Below are positions 1 through 9,707 of a stretch of DNA of 64,000 nt, in pieces; the stretch's first letter is position 1; each line of letters starts with the position of its first letter. The DNA is from CAVYOE01 sp963770155. GTDB taxonomy: Bacteria > Actinomycetota > Thermoleophilia > Solirubrobacterales > 70-9. A program made the position numbers and the translations under genes. The notes beneath the pieces are model-generated. The model did not search any database, was not told the origin of the DNA, and saw only the letters and a program-made list of their open reading frames with translations. The stretch is from positions 1,364,001 to 1,428,000 of the forward strand of contig CAVYOE010000001.1 of assembly GCA_963770155.1 (NCBI GenBank). Reading direction: 5' to 3'.

Positions 1-8
1 GCTGGCGC

Positions 9-2234
9 TCATGCGGTTGCCGGCGTGCAGAACGCCGGGTCGAGGTCGCCGCTGAGCTCGAACACCGCGGCCTCGGGCCCCGGTTCGACCAGCGGGCGCA
101 CCGCCTTGTCCTTGCGGGTCCAGGCAATCTCGGGCGGGACCGAGAAGGCCGAATCGCCGAGCCGCGGCGTGATCACGACGTAGTCGTAGTCACCTTCGTT
201 CAGGAGGTCTCGCCACAGCGGGCAGGACTCGACCGGGCGAGCGCCGCCCTTGGGGATCTCCTCGGCGACGTACTGGACGTGGTTGGAGATGTCGGGACCG
301 TAAAAGACGTACTGGCCGAAGGCGGCGGCGCGGCCGACCACGGCGATCCGCTTGCCGGTGAGCCCGCGGCCCCACTCCTGGATCTGCTTCCACTGGGGGG
401 AGGCGCGGAAGCCGGCCTCGCGCTCGAACGGGTTGGAGAGCGAGGTGCTGTAGCGGTCCTCGACGTAGTCGCGGGTCGCGGAGCGCCCCATGGTCAACGC
501 GAGTGCGATCACTGCGAGCGAGGCGACGCCGGCCGCAAGCCGGGCGCCGCGGTTCCTGGCGACGACGAGCGCCAGCGGGATCCCCACGAGCAGCGCCACC
601 AGCAGGGCGGCGCCGGGGAGCTTGTCCGCCTCGTAGCTCTCCTGGGCAAAGGAGCGGAAACCGTCCTGGCCTTCGGCGGCGATCTGTTCGATCTCGGCCG
701 GGTTGAAGGTCGGCGCGTCGAAGCTGGCCTGGACAACCGTGCCCACCAGGAGCGCCGCGACCAGGGCCCCGAGTACGAGCCGGCGCCTCGTCTCCCCCAC
801 CAGCGAGACGGCGAGCGGCAGCAGCACCAGGCCGACCCCCAGCCCGGGCGAGAAGTAGCGCAGGTTGGGACCGAACCCGCTGGGGCTGCCCTCGGCGCCG
901 GCGGCACTCAGCGGGGTGAAGGCGTAGGCCAGCATCGCTACCAGGCCGACCCCGCCGAGGACCCGGAGCATGGTGCTGCGCCCCCTCAGCATCAGGACCA
1001 CAAGCCCGGCGACGGCGCCAACGAGGAGGAGGAGCCAGAGCGGCCCGAGCCGGTCGTCGAGCGCCGGGAAGAACCAGTCGCTCCATACACCCGGGTCGGT
1101 GGCGTAGTCGGTGACCGTGTGGGGCTTGCGCGGGTAGAGGTCGAGCTGGTCCGGACCGGGGAGCGGCCCGGCCTGGACCCAGGGAAGGGGATTCTTGGCC
1201 TCGACCAGGTTGCGGAGGTACCAGAAGGCCGACGGCAGCGCGAGGGCCCCCGACCAGATCGCGGTGAAGCGGAGGCGGTTGCCCGGCCCGGCGAAATAGA
1301 TCAGGGCGAGGGTGAGGGCGCCGATCGCGGCCAGCAGCGTGATCTTGGTCCCGATCGCGAGCCCTGCCGCGAGGCCGGCGACGATCAGGGGAGCGGTGCC
1401 GATCGCCGCCGGCTTTCCCTCGCCGGCGGCCGCCCGACGCGCCGCATCGGCGTTGACGAGGATCGCGATCGTCGCCAGCAGGAAGAAGAGGGCGATGGTG
1501 TCGCTGGGGGCGTTGCCGGCCTGCTCCACCATCATCGGCGTGTCGAGCACGACCGCGGCGGCGGCAAGGGTCAGCGGCGCGACCCGGTAGGGCCGGCCGA
1601 TGCACCACGCCGCCAACAGGCAGAGGGCGAGCCAGCCGATGTTGATCAGCGGCGAGAGGATGTCGTGCCCGAACGAGGAGATCCCGATCCCGTGCAGGAG
1701 CTCGGAGTTCTGGGGGTAGAACCAGGAGACGACCTTGAGCGGGTCGGTCACCAGGATCGGGCCGACCTGGGACTCCTGCGCGAACCGCCCCGCGAAGGAC
1801 ATGTGGTACCAGACGGTGTCCTGGCTGTACATGCCCACCTCCAGCGCCTGCTGGGTGGGTATCGCCCAGTGGGCAACCACCAGGGCCGAGACCGCGGCTG
1901 CGACCAGGAGCATCCAGCGGTCGAGGGGAGGTGCAGGGGGCGCGGCCGCCGCAGGGCCCGCGCGGGGGCCTCGCTTCGCTCGCAAGCTGAACCCCGCGAA
2001 TCCGACCAAGACGCTCCCGGCGACGAGGAAGCCCGGCTCGAACAGGCCGACCACGCCGAGCAGTTCGGCAAGCACGACCAGTGCGGTCAGCGCCAGGATC
2101 GACTCGGCGAGGCGGGCCGGCGCACCCGACCACGTCGGCAGGATTGCCTTTCTCACTGAGTAGGCGCCGAGGCAGAGAGCCGCTGCGATCAGCGCCAACT
2201 CGCCCGCGCCCAGGAGGTAGTCGCTGAGGCTCAT
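9..2234 (-). CDS. GT-C-like multi-pass membrane protein
   Basis: This 741-residue protein has about a dozen hydrophobic segments, a first membrane helix at the extreme N terminus and a large soluble C-terminal part. The loop after an early helix contains QDTVWYHMSFAGRFAQ followed by FYPQNSELLHG, an acidic/aromatic loop of the kind seen in GT-C glycosyltransferases of the PMT/ArnT (GT39) type, which use polyprenyl-phosphate sugars on the outer face of the membrane. No specific family can be named, so transfer of sugar to a surface acceptor is an inference. It resembles in layout the proteins at 53599-55137 and 55128-56858. The ATG at 2234 has no clear Shine-Dalgarno. The stop lies at the very edge of the window. 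Confidence 0.6.
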   Translation of the reverse strand: MSLSDYLLGAGELALIAAALCLGAYSVRKAILPTWSGAPARLAESILALTALVVLAELLGVVGLFEPGFLVAGSVLVGFAGFSLRAKRGPRAGPAAAAPPAPPLDRWMLLVAAAVSALVVAHWAIPTQQALEVGMYSQDTVWYHMSFAGRFAQESQVGPILVTDPLKVVSWFYPQNSELLHGIGISSFGHDILSPLINIGWLALCLLAAWCIGRPYRVAPLTLAAAAVVLDTPMMVEQAGNAPSDTIALFFLLATIAILVNADAARRAAAGEGKPAAIGTAPLIVAGLAAGLAIGTKITLLAAIGALTLALIYFAGPGNRLRFTAIWSGALALPSAFWYLRNLVEAKNPLPWVQAGPLPGPDQLDLYPRKPHTVTDYATDPGVWSDWFFPALDDRLGPLWLLLLVGAVAGLVVLMLRGRSTMLRVLGGVGLVAMLAYAFTPLSAAGAEGSPSGFGPNLRYFSPGLGVGLVLLPLAVSLVGETRRRLVLGALVAALLVGTVVQASFDAPTFNPAEIEQIAAEGQDGFRSFAQESYEADKLPGAALLVALLVGIPLALVVARNRGARLAAGVASLAVIALALTMGRSATRDYVEDRYSTSLSNPFEREAGFRASPQWKQIQEWGRGLTGKRIAVVGRAAAFGQYVFYGPDISNHVQYVAEEIPKGGARPVESCPLWRDLLNEGDYDYVVITPRLGDSAFSVPPEIAWTRKDKAVRPLVEPGPEAAVFELSGDLDPAFCTPATA

Positions 2235-2302
2235 GGGGCTCGGTTTACGGCACCCTCACACAAAGGCCGGGGCGCGCGAGCGCGGCATTCTAGTGCGGTC
2301 GG

Positions 2303-2626
2303 CTAATCAGGCAGGTTATGAATGACGTAAGCGCGCTCGCCGGGGCGAACCATGCCCAGCCTGCGCGCCTCACGCACGAGGACGGCCTCGGTCGAGCCTT
2401 CGGCGGCCTCTTCCTGAAGACGCGCGTTCTCGGCATGCAGCTCGGCCAGCCGCTGCTGCCCAGCCTTCGAGTCGCGCCAGGCGTCGACGAAGTTGACCAC
2501 CGGATTCAAATAGGAGACGAGGACGGCGCCGAGCACGATCGTGAGCACGACCCGCCCGAAGCGGTCCCAGTTGACCCGGCCCTTCCTCCGGGAGGCCGGC
2601 CGGCGCGATTTCCTGCGTGCCGCCAT
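2303..2626 (-). CDS. ftsB: FtsB/DivIC-type septum formation initiator
   Basis: A 107-residue bitopic membrane protein of the usual FtsB/DivIC size. A basic N terminus (residues 1-25) precedes one membrane helix (VVLTIVLGAVLVSYLNPVVNF). A coiled coil rich in Leu, Glu and Gln follows (AGQQRLAELHAENARLQEE), then the typical short C-terminal module EARRLGMVRPGERAYVI. In the family this protein forms a complex with FtsL/FtsQ that licenses septal wall synthesis. It follows the enolase gene by about 50 bases on the same strand, the usual actinobacterial eno-ftsB pairing, and belongs to the conserved mfd-mazG-eno-ftsB block. Confidence 0.88.
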   Translation of the reverse strand: MAARRKSRRPASRRKGRVNWDRFGRVVLTIVLGAVLVSYLNPVVNFVDAWRDSKAGQQRLAELHAENARLQEEAAEGSTEAVLVREARRLGMVRPGERAYVIHNLPD

Positions 2627-2678
2627 GCCCGAGTGTTCGGCGCCCAGGCACGAACGCCTGCCTGAACAAGCGAGCGGC

Positions 2679-3970
2679 CTAGCGCTCGAACACGCTCATG
2701 CCCGGGTATGAACCACTTTCGCCGAGTTCCTCCTCGATCCGCAGCAGGCGGTTGTACTTCGCGGTGCGGTCGCTGCGGGAGGGAGCCCCGGTCTTGATCT
2801 GGCCGGCGCCGGTGGCCACGGCGAGGTCGGCGATCGTGGTGTCCTCGGTCTCGCCCGAGCGGTGCGAGATCACGGTGGTGTACCCGGCCTCGCGGGCGAT
2901 CGCGATCGCTTCGAGCGTCTCGGTCAGGGTGCCGATCTGGTTCACCTTGACCAGGATCGAGTTGGCCACCCCTTCCTCGATTCCGCGGCGCAAGCGCTCG
3001 GGGTTGGTGACGAAGAGGTCGTCGCCGACCAGCTGCACCTTCTGCCCGAGCCGCTCGGTCAGATCGCGCCAGCCCTCCCAGTCCTCCTCGTCCATGCCGT
3101 CCTCGATCGAGACGATCGGATACCGGTCGGCCATGTCGGCCCAGTAGCCGACCATCTCTCCGGGTCCGAGGTCACGACCCTCGTGCTCGAGCACGTAGTG
3201 GCCGTCGCGCTCGATCTCGCTGGTCGCGGGATCAAGGGCGATGAAGAGGTCTTCGCCGGGCTTGTATCCGGCGGCCTCGATTCCGGCGACGAGGGCCTCG
3301 AGCGCTTCCTCGTTCGAGGACAGGTTGGGTGCAAAGCCACCCTCGTCCCCGACCGCGGTCGCCGAGCCCGCGCTCGGCGAGGGTCGACTTGAGGGCGTGA
3401 AAGACCTCGGTCCCGGCGCGGAGCGCCTCGGCAAAGCTGCCGAATCCGGCGGGCACCGCCATGAACTCCTGGAAGTCGACCGAGTTGTCGGCGTGGGCCC
3501 CGCCGTTGAGCAGGTTCATCATCGGCACCGGAACGATGCGCTCGGCGTTGCCGCCAGTGACGAGACCCGCGAGGTACGCGTAGAGGGGGCGGCCGGAATC
3601 GGCTGCGGCGGCCTTGGCCGCGGCCAGGGAGACCCCGAGGATCGCGTTGGCCCCCAGCCGCCCCTTGTTCGGAGTGCCGTCGAGCTCGATCATCGCCCGG
3701 TCGAGGCCCTGCTGGTCGGTGGAGTCACGTCCTGCCAGGGCCTCGGCGATCTCGCCATTGGCATTGGCGACGGCCTTTGCCACTCCCTTGCCGCCCCACT
3801 CCCCCCCGCCGTCGCGGAGCTCGACCGCCTCGAACTCGCCGGTCGAGGCGCCGGAGGGAACGGCCGCTATGCCGCCGGCGCCCGTATCGAGAACCACCGT
3901 CGGCCTCGACCGTCGGGTTGCCCCGCGAGTCGAGGATCTGTCGCGCACTGATCTGCTCGATCTTTGCCAT
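2679..3970 (-). pseudogene. eno: Enolase, disrupted as assembled by two 1-base insertions
   Basis: Enolase interconverts 2-phosphoglycerate and phosphoenolpyruvate. All parts are present but lie in three reading frames: the N terminus (MAKIEQISARQILDSRGNPT) in one, the middle (VPSGASTGEFEAVELR, LNGGAHADNSVDFQEFM) in a second, and the C-terminal barrel (VGDEGGFAPNL, SIEDGMDEEDW, LVGDDLFVTN, KVNQIGTLTET, SHRSGETED) in a third. One surplus G near 3897-3898 and another near 3362-3363 (C on the plus strand) explain both breaks. Removing them gives 1290 nt and 429 residues, the normal enolase length, with every catalytic and metal-binding motif intact. Such conservation argues for sequencing or assembly errors rather than a true pseudogene, unless an intact second copy exists elsewhere. 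The gene follows a small secreted-protein gene and precedes ftsB. Confidence 0.93.
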
Positions 3971-3987
3971 CGAGCGCGGAACGCTAT

Positions 3988-4404
3988 CTAGGACGCGCAG
4001 ATCACCTGCACCAGGATCCGGGTGCCATCCACAGAGGCGAAGCCGGCGGCAGTCCAGGCGACCGGTTCTCCGGCCGGGATCGGTTGTCCGTCGCGGCTCG
4101 ACGCGAATTCGACCACCGCGCCGGAGCCGCTCACGGTTACCGCGCTGCCGCCGGTCGCGGTCTCACCCGGCGCGCATGCCGCGGTTACCGCGCCGGTGTT
4201 CTGCGCCGCGTTGACCGTGGGTGACTCCACGCTGCGGACCTGAATCGTGTCGATCATCGCCGCCTTCACTCCGCGGACATCGTTCTTGACGATCCGAAGC
4301 TGTTTGGCGAGCTTCTTCAGCGACGGCGCTCCCAGCGCCGGCGCGACGACCGCCACAGCGGCGACGCAGGCGATGCAGGCAACCACCAGTCCGACTCTCC
4401 TCAT
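3988..4404 (-). CDS. Small secreted protein of unknown function
   Basis: This 138-residue protein starts with a clear signal peptide (MRRVGLVVACIACVAAVAVV, cleavage likely after APALGA). A basic amphipathic stretch (SLKKLAKQLRIVKNDVRGVK) follows, then a beta-rich domain with two cysteines (AACAPGETATGGSAVT and the C-terminal VICAS) that could form a disulfide. The start is well supported by AAGGAGGG five bases before the ATG, one of the best Shine-Dalgarno sequences in the window. It sits between mazG and eno and ends 17 bases before the eno ATG. I do not recognise the family. Proteins of this layout are common surface or wall-associated proteins in Solirubrobacterales-like genomes (inference). 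Confidence 0.6.
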   Translation of the reverse strand: MRRVGLVVACIACVAAVAVVAPALGAPSLKKLAKQLRIVKNDVRGVKAAMIDTIQVRSVESPTVNAAQNTGAVTAACAPGETATGGSAVTVSGSGAVVEFASSRDGQPIPAGEPVAWTAAGFASVDGTRILVQVICAS

Positions 4405-4482
4405 CTGATCCCTCCTTCTCGGCAGCTCGCGGCCGCCGCAGCTCTCGCCGGCGTCCCGTCGACACCGGTCCCGCGGCGGAGC

Positions 4483-4844
<362 letters not shown>

Positions 4845-4848
<4 letters not shown>

Positions 4849-6134
4849 GGAGCTGCGCCCGGCGGTGCGGGCACGGCGCCGCCGGGGATGCCACCCGGGA
4901 TGCCGGTGGGCGCAGGCGCACCCTCGCCCGGCGGATGCGGTCGCTGCGGGGCACCGCCGCTGGCGCCGAAGACGCCGCCGCCGCCCTGACCCGGTGAGAT
5001 CGGGTTGCGGCCGATCACCGGCGGCGGGCAGCCGGTCTGCGAAGCCTGCTCGTCGGTGCATTCGATCTGGGACTCGGCGGTGAAGTTGTCGCAACGATCG
5101 AACTCGAAGCCCTCCGCGCAGGTGGTGAGGTCGGTCCACTTGGAGCGGTAGTCCTCGACGAAGGCGGAGAAGACCTCCTGCTGCTTCTGTCCCTCGAGCT
5201 GCTGCTTCAGCTGCTCCTTGATCTGGTCGAGGGGCTGGGCGCCGCCCGGCGTCTCCTTGGTCACCTCGAACACGTAGAAGCCAAGGGGGGTCTGGACCGG
5301 ACCCTGGATCGTGTTCAGGGGCGCCTCGAACACCGCCGCGTCCATCTCGCCTTCGAGAACGCCGGGGGTGATCGCGCTGCGGACACCGCCCTTGTCCTTG
5401 GAGGCCGGGTCGGTCGATGACTCCTTGGCGACCTTCAGCCAGTTGGCGTCGGAGGGGTCGGCCTCGAGCTGCGTCTTGGCCTCGTTGGCCGCGGCCTCGT
5501 CCTTGGTCAGGACGAGCCGGATGTCGCGCTGCTCGGGCTGCTCGAACTGGACCTTGTTCTCGTCGTAGAACTCCTCGATCTCGGAATCGCTCACCTCGGG
5601 GAGGCCGGAGGAGACCTTCTCCTGGATGTCGCCGCTCAGGATCTGGAGCTTCACCCGCAGGTCGACATCGCCCTGGGTGAAGCCGGACTGCTCGAGGAAC
5701 TGCTGGTACTTGGCGTCGGTCTTGAAGTTCTGCTGCTTGATCGTGGCCAGCTCCTGCTGCACCTGGAGGTCGGTTACCTCGATCCCGCGCTCCTTCGCCT
5801 CGCCCGAGATCCAGGCGATGTCGAAGAGGTCGCCGAGGGCCTCGTTGCGGATCAGCTCGAACTGGGGATCGCTCTCGGCAGGCGGCTCCTGCAGGCCCTG
5901 GCGCTTGGCGGCCTGCTGCAGCGCGCGGTCGAAGCCGGCTTCGGTGATCTCGCCGTCGCGGATGATCTCGATGTCGTCGACGGTGATGTCGTCGATGTCT
6001 TCGTCGATCTTGGCGACGGCGTCGTCCGAGACGGACGGGCTGCCGATGCCCTGGGTGACGGCAACGAACGCGAAGACGCCGACGAGGATTGCCCCCAGGA
6101 CGATCGCAACGGTGGTCTTGCTGACCGATCTCAC
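4845..6134 (-). CDS. PpiC/SurA-type membrane-anchored peptidyl-prolyl isomerase
   Basis: A 429-residue foldase that would act outside the membrane on secreted proteins. The GTG start gives a short basic N terminus and one membrane helix (TTVAIVLGAILVGVFAFVAV). A SurA_N-like helical region follows (FDRALQQAAKRQGL, LIRNEALGDLFDIAWISGEA), then a parvulin domain around residues 210-330 (FEQPEQRDIRLVL, DKGGVRSAITPGVLEGEMD, PVQTPLGFYVFEV). The C-terminal tail of about 70 residues is rich in Pro/Gly and contains several Cys. It is the upstream partner of mazG (4-base overlap) and follows mfd. A TATCCT box (6144-6149) lies nine bases before the GTG and may be a -10 element. Confidence 0.82.
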
Positions 6135-6196
6135 GAGTGCGGCAGGATAACGAGACTGGCTCAAGCGGAGCTCAAGGCCCCCAGTGGGACCGCTCG

Positions 6197-9100
6197 TCAG
6201 GCGGCTGCCGCGAGCGAAGCCTTGGCCGCGGCGATCGCGTCGGCAAGCGCCAGCAGCGCCGCGAGCCGGGCGCCAGGCTCCTCCGGGACCCGCACCGATG
6301 CGGTCTGCGTCCGCCACTCATAGCGGGCCTCGCTGACATGCTCGCGCAGCACCGAGACCGCCTCGGAATCGAGCTCGACCCCGGTGACCGAGAGGCGCCC
6401 GCCGCGGAACTCGGCGCTGCGGGCGCCGCTCGACGCAAGCTCGATCCGCGCCCGCTGTAGCTCGATCAGGTTGCCGACCGGATCGGGGACCGGGCCGAAG
6501 CGGTCCTCGAGCTCGGCCCGGAGCTCGGCCAGCTCGCCACGCTCGCGGGCGGCGGCGAGCCGCCGGTGGACGTCGATCTTGGCTGCCTCGTAGGGCACGT
6601 ATTCGGCCGGGACATAGGCGTCGACCTCGACGTCGATCCGGAGCGGCTCGGGCGCTTCGGCGGCGGCCTCCTCCCCCTCCTCGGCGACCTCGGCCCGCAG
6701 CTCCTCGGTCGCCTGCTCGAGCATCTGCACGTAGAGCTCGAATCCGACCGCCGCGACGTGACCCGACTGCTCGTCGCCGAGCAGGTTGCCGGCCCCGCGG
6801 ATCTCGAGGTCGCGCATCGCGACCCGGAAGCCTGACCCGAGCTCGGTGTTGTCGGCCAGGGTCGCCAGCCGGGCCGACGCCTCGGTGCTGAGCGTCTCGG
6901 GCGAGGGATAGAGCAGGTAGGCAAAGGCGCGCTCGCGAGAGCGGCCGACCCTGCCGCGGATCTGGTACGCCTGCGCAAGGCCGAGCTGGTCGGCGCGCTC
7001 GACGATCAGCGTGTTCGCCGTGGGGATGTCGAGTCCGGACTCGATGATCGTCGTGGTGACCAGGACGTCGATGTCGCCGCGGAGGAAGGAGAGCATCGTC
7101 GACTCGAGGTCCTCCTCCCCCATCTGCCCATGGGCCGCGGCAAATTTGGCGCCGGGGCAGAGCGCCTGCAGCCGCTCGAGCGTCTCGTCCAGTGTCTCGA
7201 TCAGGTTGTGGAGGAAGAAGACCTGGCCCCCGCGGCCGACCTCGCGGTCGATCGCGCGCTTGATCAGGTCCTCGTCGTAGGGACCGACGTAGGTGCGCAC
7301 CGGCCGCCTCCCTTCCGGCGGCGTCTCGATCACCGAGATGTCGCGGAGGCCCGCCAGGCTCATCTGCAGGGTGCGCGGAATGGGGGTCGCCGACAGCGAG
7401 AGGACGTCGACCTTCATCTTCAGCTGCCGCAGGAGCTCCTTCTGCTTGACGCCGAAGCGCTGCTCCTCGTCGACGATCATCAGGCCCAGCTGCTTGCCGC
7501 GGACGTCGCGGGAGAGCAGCCGGTGGGTCCCGATCAGGATGTCCACCTTGCCGTCGGTGAAGCGCTTCAGGGTCTCGCGCTGCTCGGCGGGCTTGCGCAG
7601 GCGGGAGACCATCTCGACCGAGAAGGCGGTGTCGGCAAAGCGCTCCTTGAACGTGCCGAAGTGCTGCTGCGCGAGGATCGTGGTCGGTACCAGCATCATC
7701 ACCTGGAGACCGTCGGTTGCCGCCTTGTGGGCGGCCCGCAGCGCGACTTCGGTCTTGCCGTAGCCGACGTCGCCACAGATGAGCCGGTCCATCGGCCGCT
7801 CGGACTCCATGTCGCTCTTGACCGCCTCGATCGCATCGAGCTGGTCGGCAGTCTCGACGTACGGAAAGGCGTGCTCGAACTCGGTCTGCCATTCGCCGTC
7901 CGGGGCGAACTCGTGGCCGCGGCGGACACGGCGCTCGGCGTAGAGGTTGATGAGCTCGCCGGCCATCTCGTGAGCGGCGCGGCGGGCGCGCGCCTTCAGG
8001 TTCTGCCAGCGCTTGCCGCCGAGCTGGGAGAGCTGCGGCCCCCCGTCGCCGGCGCCGACCCCGACGTAGCGGCTGATCTTGGCGAACTGGTCGGTGGGCG
8101 CGAAGACGCGGTCTTCGCCGCGGTATTCGAGCTCGAGGTAGTCGCGGGTGACCCCGGCAACCGTCTTCGTGTCGAAACCGGCGAAGCGGGCGACGCCGTG
8201 GTCCTCGTGCACGACGAAGTCTCCGACCCTGAGCTCGATCGCGGCGGAGAGGCGGCCGCGGGCGGGTGTGGGCTCGGCGGAGCGGCGGGCGTGGACCAGG
8301 CTCCGCGACGGGATCACCGCCAGCTTCAGCTCCGGCGAGACGAACCCCTCGCGGAGCCGCGCCTCGGCAAACCTGACCGAGGCCTCCTCCGGGGCCAGGT
8401 GGCCGAGGAACTCCGGATCGGAGCGCAGGTTGTAGCGGGCTCGCTCGGCCTCTCCGCGATGCTCGAACGCGACCACGGTTCGGTAGCCCGAGCCGGTCAG
8501 CTTCGCCAGCTGGGTCTCGGCCTCGCGCAGGCTGCGTGCCGGGGAGGCCGGTCTCTGGGCGCGGAAGGAGAACTCGTCCTCGTCGTCCGGCGTCGAGGCG
8601 GCGATCCGGAGCTCGGCGCGCGCGGCGAGTGCGTCGGAGACGTCGACGTAGAGATGCCGGGCGTCGTCCGCGTGCATGGCGGCGGTGACGTCCTCCCAGT
8701 GGTCATGGAGAACCGGCGCCAGGTCCTCGTGGCCGACCACGGCGACGAAGGCCTTCTTGGGAACGAGGTCGAGCGGCGCCCCGAAGCGGTCGATCGGGAG
8801 CAGGTTCGCGAGGTCGGGGCGCTCATCGTGCTCGGTGACCGCGACCGGCTCGCGGTGCTCGAGCGAGAGCTCGGCGGCCGGGGCGAGCTCGACGCGGTCC
8901 GTGTCGCCGAGCGAACGCTGCGTGAACGTGGAGAACCAGCGCAGCGACTCGACCTCGTCGCCGAACAGCTCGGCGCGGACCGCGCGGTCCTCGGTCGCCG
9001 GGAAGACGTCGAGGATGCCGCCGCGGACCGCGAACTGACCGCGCTCGGTGACCTGGTCGGCCCGCTCGTAGCCGGCGGCGGCAAGCAGCTCGGCGAGGTC

Positions 9101-9598
9101 GGCGAGGTCCACCTGCTCGCCGACGCTGAGCGAGAAGCCGCCCGGACGCAGCTCGGCGTCCGGCACGGCTTCCGCGAGCGCAACCGCCGAGGCAACCACG
9201 ACGGTGGCGGCATCCGCGGATGCGAGGGCGTCGAGCGCCGCGACCCGGAGGCCGGCGAGGTGCGGCGGCGGGGCGATGTGCGAGAGGTAGCCGGTGCCGC
9301 GCGAGGGGTAATGGCGGACCAGCCGCTCGCCACCCAGGTATGCGCGCAGGTCAGAGGCGAGGTCGCGGGCGGAGCGATCGTCGGGAGTGACCAGCAGGGC
9401 CGGACGGCCGGACGGCCCGTACGGAGCCTCGAGCAGGGCTGCCAGCAGGAACGCGCGCAGCCCCGAGGCCACCTGCGCCTCGATCGGGCCGCCCTGCCCG
9501 GCGAGCTCCGTCGCGAGCCCGCGGAACCGGCCGTCCTCGAAGGCGAGGTCGAGCAGCGGCCGCAGCGTGGGGTTTGTCTTCGGTGGCGAATCGGGCAT
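6197..9598 (-). CDS. mfd: Transcription-repair coupling factor Mfd
   Basis: Mfd displaces RNA polymerase stalled at DNA lesions and recruits UvrA. The 1133-residue length is normal for the family. The UvrB-like N-terminal module is followed by the RNA-polymerase-interaction domain near residue 457 (LRVGDFVVHEDHGVARFAGF). The RecG-like translocase has Walker A (DVGYGKTEVALRAA, about residue 609), the DEEQ box (DEEQRFGVKQKE, about 708), SATPIPRTLQMS, and the helicase C half with TIIESGLDIP and QIRGRVGRS. The C-terminal D7-like domain is present. An in-frame start 24 codons upstream exists, but the ATG at 9598 (MPDSPPKTNPTLRPLLD) fits the family better. It lies between the CSLREA protein and the PpiC foldase. 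Confidence 0.95.
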   Translation of the reverse strand: MPDSPPKTNPTLRPLLDLAFEDGRFRGLATELAGQGGPIEAQVASGLRAFLLAALLEAPYGPSGRPALLVTPDDRSARDLASDLRAYLGGERLVRHYPSRGTGYLSHIAPPPHLAGLRVAALDALASADAATVVVASAVALAEAVPDAELRPGGFSLSVGEQVDLADLAELLAAAGYERADQVTERGQFAVRGGILDVFPATEDRAVRAELFGDEVESLRWFSTFTQRSLGDTDRVELAPAAELSLEHREPVAVTEHDERPDLANLLPIDRFGAPLDLVPKKAFVAVVGHEDLAPVLHDHWEDVTAAMHADDARHLYVDVSDALAARAELRIAASTPDDEDEFSFRAQRPASPARSLREAETQLAKLTGSGYRTVVAFEHRGEAERARYNLRSDPEFLGHLAPEEASVRFAEARLREGFVSPELKLAVIPSRSLVHARRSAEPTPARGRLSAAIELRVGDFVVHEDHGVARFAGFDTKTVAGVTRDYLELEYRGEDRVFAPTDQFAKISRYVGVGAGDGGPQLSQLGGKRWQNLKARARRAAHEMAGELINLYAERRVRRGHEFAPDGEWQTEFEHAFPYVETADQLDAIEAVKSDMESERPMDRLICGDVGYGKTEVALRAAHKAATDGLQVMMLVPTTILAQQHFGTFKERFADTAFSVEMVSRLRKPAEQRETLKRFTDGKVDILIGTHRLLSRDVRGKQLGLMIVDEEQRFGVKQKELLRQLKMKVDVLSLSATPIPRTLQMSLAGLRDISVIETPPEGRRPVRTYVGPYDEDLIKRAIDREVGRGGQVFFLHNLIETLDETLERLQALCPGAKFAAAHGQMGEEDLESTMLSFLRGDIDVLVTTTIIESGLDIPTANTLIVERADQLGLAQAYQIRGRVGRSRERAFAYLLYPSPETLSTEASARLATLADNTELGSGFRVAMRDLEIRGAGNLLGDEQSGHVAAVGFELYVQMLEQATEELRAEVAEEGEEAAAEAPEPLRIDVEVDAYVPAEYVPYEAAKIDVHRRLAAARERGELAELRAELEDRFGPVPDPVGNLIELQRARIELASSGARSAEFRGGRLSVTGVELDSEAVSVLREHVSEARYEWRTQTASVRVPEEPGARLAALLALADAIAAAKASLAAAA

Positions 9599-9707
9599 GA
9601 CGAATGACCGGATCGCAGTCCGGCCGGGGTGACCTATGGATACGTGCTGCCGAGCGCGCGCTCGGCGCACGACACGATTCTAGGGAGGCGCCCCTACCGC
9701 CCGGGGC

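Noticed and set aside
279..2159. Open frame of about 626 codons opposite the first membrane protein gene
   Set aside because: Low-complexity Arg/Gly/Glu-rich translation typical of antisense frames in high-GC DNA; the minus-strand gene has clear membrane helices.
2679..3970. Programmed frameshifting in enolase
   Set aside because: Neither site has a slippery heptamer or obvious stimulatory structure, both changes are insertions of a G beside a G, and programmed shifts are not known in enolase.
7130..9607. A very long open frame (over 800 codons) on the plus strand opposite mfd
   Set aside because: It is the antisense shadow of a GC-rich gene: composition is Arg/Gly/Glu/Asp-rich, no domain is visible, and mfd on the other strand is unambiguous.
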